From Sediminibacterium sp. FEMGT703S (GTDB taxonomy: Bacteria; Bacteroidota; Bacteroidia; Chitinophagales; Chitinophagaceae), in NCBI GenBank assembly GCA_002786355.1, contig PGCO01000013.1, positions 248,001 through 312,000 of the forward strand: a stretch of 64,000 bases of DNA, written 5' to 3'. The translations under genes were made by a program, and so were the position numbers. Shown here in pieces: positions 59,812-64,000 of the stretch. The stretch's first letter is position 1. Each line of letters starts with the position of its first letter. The notes under the pieces were generated by a model. It worked only from the letters and a program-made list of their open reading frames with translations. It searched no databases and was not told the DNA's origin.

Positions 59812-62448
59812 ATGTGGAGGAAATGTTTATTTATTGTTTTAGGGTTTTTTACGCTTGCGCAATTGAATGCTGCTCACTTAAAAGGTGGATGGATTCAATA
59901 TGAATATTTGGGGGATGGAGCTTCGGCTAATAGTTCAAGGTACCGCATTACCGTGAGGCAATATTTAGATTGTAGTTCAAGAGCTGGCCAAAGAGATGCT
60001 GTTGTACATCTTGGGATTTTTAATAGCCTAAGTTCTATTTTAGTTAACACAATTTCCATTCCATTAACGGGTACAGATAACCTTGATAAAGGCACTTATG
60101 ATCCTTGCTTAAGTTCTAGACCAAGGGTTTGTTATATTATTGACCGTTACACCACTGAATTAGAATTACCCAATACCATTGAAGGGTATACTTTATCCGT
60201 ACAACGCTGTTGTAGAATTGACAATATCATTAATGTGGGGGCTAACTCTGATCAAATTGGGGTAAGCTATACCAATACCATACCTGGCCGGATTAATAGT
60301 ATTAATTATCAAAAAAATAGCAGCCCGGTATTTGCTCAAAGAGATACTGCCATTGTTTGTTTTAATGCACCTTTCACGTTTGATTTTGGTGCAATAGATG
60401 CAGATGGAGATAGTTTGTCTTATTCTTTTTGCAGTGGTGTGATTGGAGGGAGCACTGGTGCTGGAGGACAACAACCCAATCCGCCAACTCCTCCTCCTTA
60501 TGCGCCTGTATTATATGAAGCACCTTTTGATGGGGGTATTCCAATGTCTCCCTCTGTGACCATTAACCCCAATACCGGATTAATCAGTGGCACTGCTCCA
60601 CCCATAACGGGCGAATACATAGTAGCAGTTTGCGCAAGCGAATTTAGAAACGGGGTCAAAATTGGCGAAACAAGAAAAGAAATCCATATTCAAGTGGCCG
60701 ACTGTTCTTTATCTGCTGCCGATTTAAAGCCAACCTATATTAGTTGCAACGGATATACGTTAACTTTTCAAAATGAATCAACCGGTGCTGCAGCAAATTA
60801 TTTGTGGGATTTTGGAGTAACCAATAGCACTACCGATATATCTTCCAATCCTACTCCTACTTATACGTATGCAGACACAGGAACTTATCGGTTAACTTTA
60901 AAAGTGACTAATACGGGGGGATGTCAAGACTCTGCTTTTGCTGAAGTGCGCATTTATCCTGGGTTTACACCAGATATTCAAATAGATGGAACCTGTTATT
61001 TAAATGAGTACACTTTTAAGGATGCCACATTTACCCGATACGGAAATGTCAATAGTTGGAAATGGAATTTTGGCGACAACACTACTTTAGCAGATACTTC
61101 ACTTGCAAAAGACAGTTCATGGAAATACGCAGCACCTACCAATACCAATATCAAATTAATAGTAACGAATAGTAAAGGCTGTATCGACAGTATTACCAAA
61201 CCCTTTGCGGTATTGGATAGGCCGTCCCTGAATTTGGCATTTAAAGACACGCTTATCTGTAGCATCGATACCCTTCCATTATTAGCCAATGTGGGAGCGG
61301 GTACCATTACCTGGACACCCGATATACCTGGCAGCTTAACTAGAATTTCTAATAGAAATATTGCCAATCCATTAGTGTATCCAATTGATACTACCAGATA
61401 TATTGTTTCCATCAATAACAATGGGTGTATTAATCAGGATACGGTTACTGTTAATGTATTAGACTTTATATCTGTTGATGCAGGTATTGCTGCTAGTATT
61501 TGTAGAACAGACACTATCCAACTGCAAACAGTAAGTGATGCATTAAGTTATCAATGGACTAACCGAGCTGGAACAACGGTTTCGAGAGATAAATTTCCGA
61601 AGTTGGCTCCCTTACAAAACGAAATATATTATGTTTCCGCCAATTTAGGTTACTGCCAAGCAAGGGATTCTGTTCGCATTAATGTGGCCCCTTACCCAGC
61701 AGTTCGCCTTGGGCCAGATACTGTTATTTGTTTTGGTAACAGACTCAATTTACCCGCTACTATGGTAGGAGCTTCTTTCCAATGGTCGCCTACTAATTCA
61801 ATGATTAATTCAAATACATTGAATCCATTGGCTGGTCCATCTAGAACTACTGCGTATACCCTAACTGTTTCAGACACGTTGGGTTGTAATAAATCGGTAA
61901 CCGATACCATTATAGTAAGAGTGGTTCAACCCTTAACAGTAAATGCGGGGAGAGATACGGCTGGGCTACCCGATCAACCCATTCAACTAAGAGCCACTGG
62001 GGTTGGTCGATTCAGCTGGTCTCCTTCCACCGGATTAAACAACGCAGCCATTGCCAATCCAATTGCAACATTGCCTACAGGAATAGACTCTATTACTTAT
62101 ACTGTTAGACTTACAGGTGAAGGCGGTTGCTTTGCCGAAGACCAAATGACCATCCGTGTATTTGCTGATGGTCCACAGATTTTTGTGCCTTCGGGTTTTA
62201 CACCCAATGGGGATGGCAAAAATGAAATTTTAAGACCTGTAACAGTAGGTATTACTCGAATCAATTATTTCACCATCTTCAACAGATGGGGTCAACGAAT
62301 TTTCACTACTGCAGAATTAAACAAAGGTTGGGATGGCACTTTTAATGGTGAACCACAGCCTGCTGGAACCTATGTTTTTCAAGTAGAAGGAACCGACTAT
62401 TTAGGAAAGCGTATTTATAAAAAAGGTACCGCTGTACTTATCAGATAG
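59812..62448 (+). CDS. Surface protein with PKD-like domains and T9SS type B sorting domain
   Basis: A signal peptide (MWRKCLFIVLGFFTLAQLNA) leads to a long beta-rich region starting AHLKGGWIQYEYLGDG. PKD-like domains follow (NYLWDFGVTNS ... TYTYADTGTYRLTLKV; WKWNFGDNTT), then Ig-like repeats and a C-terminal CHU_C/gliding-motility domain: FVPSGFTPNGDGKNEILRP, FTIFNRWGQRIFTT, GWDGTFNGEPQPAGTYVF and YKKGTAVLIR. That tail is the type B signal for export through the T9SS. The 878-aa protein is likely an adhesin or surface structural protein. Confidence 0.92.
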   Translation: MWRKCLFIVLGFFTLAQLNAAHLKGGWIQYEYLGDGASANSSRYRITVRQYLDCSSRAGQRDAVVHLGIFNSLSSILVNTISIPLTGTDNLDKGTYDPCLSSRPRVCYIIDRYTTELELPNTIEGYTLSVQRCCRIDNIINVGANSDQIGVSYTNTIPGRINSINYQKNSSPVFAQRDTAIVCFNAPFTFDFGAIDADGDSLSYSFCSGVIGGSTGAGGQQPNPPTPPPYAPVLYEAPFDGGIPMSPSVTINPNTGLISGTAPPITGEYIVAVCASEFRNGVKIGETRKEIHIQVADCSLSAADLKPTYISCNGYTLTFQNESTGAAANYLWDFGVTNSTTDISSNPTPTYTYADTGTYRLTLKVTNTGGCQDSAFAEVRIYPGFTPDIQIDGTCYLNEYTFKDATFTRYGNVNSWKWNFGDNTTLADTSLAKDSSWKYAAPTNTNIKLIVTNSKGCIDSITKPFAVLDRPSLNLAFKDTLICSIDTLPLLANVGAGTITWTPDIPGSLTRISNRNIANPLVYPIDTTRYIVSINNNGCINQDTVTVNVLDFISVDAGIAASICRTDTIQLQTVSDALSYQWTNRAGTTVSRDKFPKLAPLQNEIYYVSANLGYCQARDSVRINVAPYPAVRLGPDTVICFGNRLNLPATMVGASFQWSPTNSMINSNTLNPLAGPSRTTAYTLTVSDTLGCNKSVTDTIIVRVVQPLTVNAGRDTAGLPDQPIQLRATGVGRFSWSPSTGLNNAAIANPIATLPTGIDSITYTVRLTGEGGCFAEDQMTIRVFADGPQIFVPSGFTPNGDGKNEILRPVTVGITRINYFTIFNRWGQRIFTTAELNKGWDGTFNGEPQPAGTYVFQVEGTDYLGKRIYKKGTAVLIR

Positions 62449-62450
62449 TT

Positions 62451-62458
62451 TAATTTTG
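62451..62458 (+). promoter_or_regulatory. Candidate -7 element of the SDR gene
   Basis: TAATTTTG, five bases before the ATG at 62464. It fits TAnnTTTG and would give a near-leaderless transcript. Confidence 0.35.
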
Positions 62459-62463
62459 CTTTT

Positions 62464-63219
62464 ATGACAAAAACCATTTTAATCACTGGCGCTACTGCTG
62501 GTTTTGGAAAAGCTACTGCTGAACATTTTGCAGCTGCTAATTGGAACTGTATTATAACAGGAAGACGAGAAGACCGTTTAGCTGAATTAGCACTTTATTT
62601 AGAGAACACTTATGGCATTCAAGTGCATAGTCTTTGCTTTGATGTACAAAATAGAACTGCTGTTTTTGACGCCATCAATAGCTTACCAGAAGCATGGCAA
62701 TCGATTGATGTTTTATTAAACAATGCTGGATTGGCTTTAGGAAGAGACTCTTTTGAGTTGGCTAATTTAGATGATTGGGATACCATGATTGATACCAATC
62801 TAAAGGGATTAATGTATGTTTCTAAAGCTGTTTTACCACTCATGATTGCTCGCAAGAAAGGTCATATCATCAATATCGGCTCTACTGCTGGCAAAGAAGT
62901 ATACAAAGACGGCAATGGATATTGTGCTTCTAAACATGCTGTTGATGCCATTAGCAAAGCCATGCGTATCGATTTATTGCCCCATCAAATTAAGGTTACT
63001 GCCATTCATCCAGGTGCAGCAGAAACTGAATTTTCTGTTGTAAGATTTAAGGGCGACGAACAAAAAGCCAGTGCAGTGTATGATGGTTATAAAGCATTAG
63101 AAGCAAAAGACATTGCAGAAATTGTGTATTATGTTTCTACTTTACCAACACATGTTTGTATTAACGACCTAGTTGTTACCTGTTTGTCTCAAGCTAATTC
63201 CTTTTACTTACATAAATAA
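62464..63219 (+). CDS. Short-chain dehydrogenase/reductase (YdfG-like)
   Basis: The Rossmann motif TGATAGFGKATAEHFA (TGxxxGxG), NNAGLALG, the catalytic set S...YCASKHAV (Y, K) in IINIGSTAGKEVYKDGNGY and IHPGAAETEFS are all present. GRREDRLAEL suggests NADP preference. It resembles NADP-dependent 3-hydroxy acid dehydrogenases (YdfG), e.g. for serine or 3-hydroxypropionate. The length (251 aa) is normal. It lies 5 bp before the next gene. Confidence 0.92.
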   Translation: MTKTILITGATAGFGKATAEHFAAANWNCIITGRREDRLAELALYLENTYGIQVHSLCFDVQNRTAVFDAINSLPEAWQSIDVLLNNAGLALGRDSFELANLDDWDTMIDTNLKGLMYVSKAVLPLMIARKKGHIINIGSTAGKEVYKDGNGYCASKHAVDAISKAMRIDLLPHQIKVTAIHPGAAETEFSVVRFKGDEQKASAVYDGYKALEAKDIAEIVYYVSTLPTHVCINDLVVTCLSQANSFYLHK

Positions 63220-63224
63220 ATTTT

Positions 63225-64000
63225 ATGCGGCTTACTGGAAACCCATTAAATATTACCCAACTATTTGGCATCAAATACCCGTTAATTCAAGCAGGAATGA
63301 TTTGGGCCAGTGGATGGAAATTAGCCAGTGCGGTAAGTAATGCAGGAGGCTTAGGAATCATTGGTGCTGGCTCTATGTACCCCAATGTTTTAAGAGAACA
63401 TATACAACAATGTAAACAAGCAACCCCGCATCCTTTTGCTGTTAATATCCCATTATTATATCCAGATTTGGAAGCCATTGTGCAAATCATTATTGAAGAA
63501 AAAGTGCCCATTGTTTTTACCAGTGCTGGCAATCCAAAAACCTATACTTCGGTATTTAAACAAAACGGCATTAAAGTAGTACATGTGGTAAGTAGTAGCA
63601 AGTTTGCTTTAAAAGCACAGGAAGCTGGTTGTGATGCAGTTGTAGCCGAAGGGTTTGAAGCGGGTGGCCATAACGGTAGAGAGGAAACCACTACTATGGT
63701 TTTAATTCCTGCGGTAAAAAAACAAATCAAAATTCCATTGATTGCGGCTGGTGGTATAGCAACAGGACAACAAATGTATGCTGCCATTGCTTTGGGTGCA
63801 GATGCTGTTCAAGTGGGAAGTCGTTTTGTTTGTTCGCCTGAAGCTTCGTCTCATATGCAGTTTAAAGATGCAATTATAAAAGCAGGTGAAGGAGATACTC
63901 AATTGAGCATGAAAAAATTGGTTCCTGTTCGTTTATTAAAAAATGATTTTTTTCATCAAGTTGCTGCTGCAGAACAAAGAGGTGCTGATGAAGCTGAACT
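63225..64000 (+). CDS. Nitronate monooxygenase-like FMN enzyme, 5' part
   Basis: From the ATG at 63225 the frame runs off the right edge without a stop (258 codons seen): MRLTGNPLNITQLFGIKYP, IQAGMIWASGWKLASAVSNAGGLGIIGAGS, VPIVFTSAGNP, AVVAEGFEAGGHNG, PLIAAGGIATGQQ and ALGADAVQVGSRFVCSPEA. These are the FMN-binding motifs of the 2-nitropropane dioxygenase/nitronate monooxygenase family (FabK-like TIM barrels). In FabK relatives the enzyme reduces enoyl-ACP, so the substrate is open. It follows the SDR by 5 bp. Confidence 0.9.
   Translation, partial: MRLTGNPLNITQLFGIKYPLIQAGMIWASGWKLASAVSNAGGLGIIGAGSMYPNVLREHIQQCKQATPHPFAVNIPLLYPDLEAIVQIIIEEKVPIVFTSAGNPKTYTSVFKQNGIKVVHVVSSSKFALKAQEAGCDAVVAEGFEAGGHNGREETTTMVLIPAVKKQIKIPLIAAGGIATGQQMYAAIALGADAVQVGSRFVCSPEASSHMQFKDAIIKAGEGDTQLSMKKLVPVRLLKNDFFHQVAAAEQRGADEAE

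Noticed and set aside
1..64000. CRISPR array
   Set aside because: No regularly spaced direct repeats were found; the repeats present are inverted or sparse.

Overview
The window comes from a member of the Bacteroidota, most likely Chitinophagaceae or a close relative. Support comes from a SusC/SusD pair, an HmuY/HmuR-type haem pair, an OmpA/TPR/PD40 protein built like PorE of the type IX secretion system, a surface protein with a type B gliding-motility C-terminal domain, a fused alpha/beta E1 dehydrogenase, and repeated TAnnTTTG -7 promoter elements directly before start codons. The genus assignment is inference.

The window has two halves, and the tRNA-Met gene at 30835-30908 lies at the junction. 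Positions 1-30.8 kb are an AT-rich accessory (defence-type) island. It holds, in order: the start of a WYL-type regulator; a AAA+ ATPase with an unknown partner, divergent from a P-loop NTPase/metallophosphoesterase pair; several small orphans; a 1564-aa GHKL-ATPase/SF1-helicase protein; an HNH plus GIY-YIG nuclease pair; an IS110 remnant; and a tightly coupled six-gene minus-strand operon (14639-30018). In transcription order the operon encodes a type III Mod methyltransferase, a type III Res helicase-nuclease, an unknown 174-aa protein, an Hsp70-like ATPase with a J-domain-like HPD segment, a UvrD helicase with an N-terminal RelE/ParE-like domain, and a 1977-aa protein joining a DinG/XPD-like helicase, a UvrD-like helicase and a PD-(D/E)XK-like nuclease. 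Junctions overlap or are at most 5 bp apart, so it probably works as one system. I cannot match it to a named defence system; it is the best candidate here for something undescribed.

The operon is bracketed by matched non-coding ends: a 16-bp inverted repeat with one mismatch, a perfect 22-bp inverted repeat, and, just inside, two directly oriented stem-loop elements. The stem-loops share architecture (21-nt arms with the same two T.T mismatches, and a loop carrying GCGTTGGCTT) but differ in stem sequence. This looks like a cassette moved by structure-dependent recombination, loosely like attC sites, although canonical attC logic is not met.

Positions 31-64 kb are mostly housekeeping: E1 dehydrogenase, FAH-family hydrolase, pth, histidine kinase, rplY, prs, radC, SusCD, folD-queE, hmuR-hmuY, PorE-like protein, dprA, an MFS transporter, guaB, lnt, an alpha/beta hydrolase, a T9SS cargo protein, an SDR and a nitronate monooxygenase-like gene. 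A small insert-like block (38.0-41.8 kb: secreted adenosine deaminase, a Crp-like regulator with a shortened C-terminus, a serine hydrolase) is flanked on both sides by members of a REP-like inverted-repeat family.
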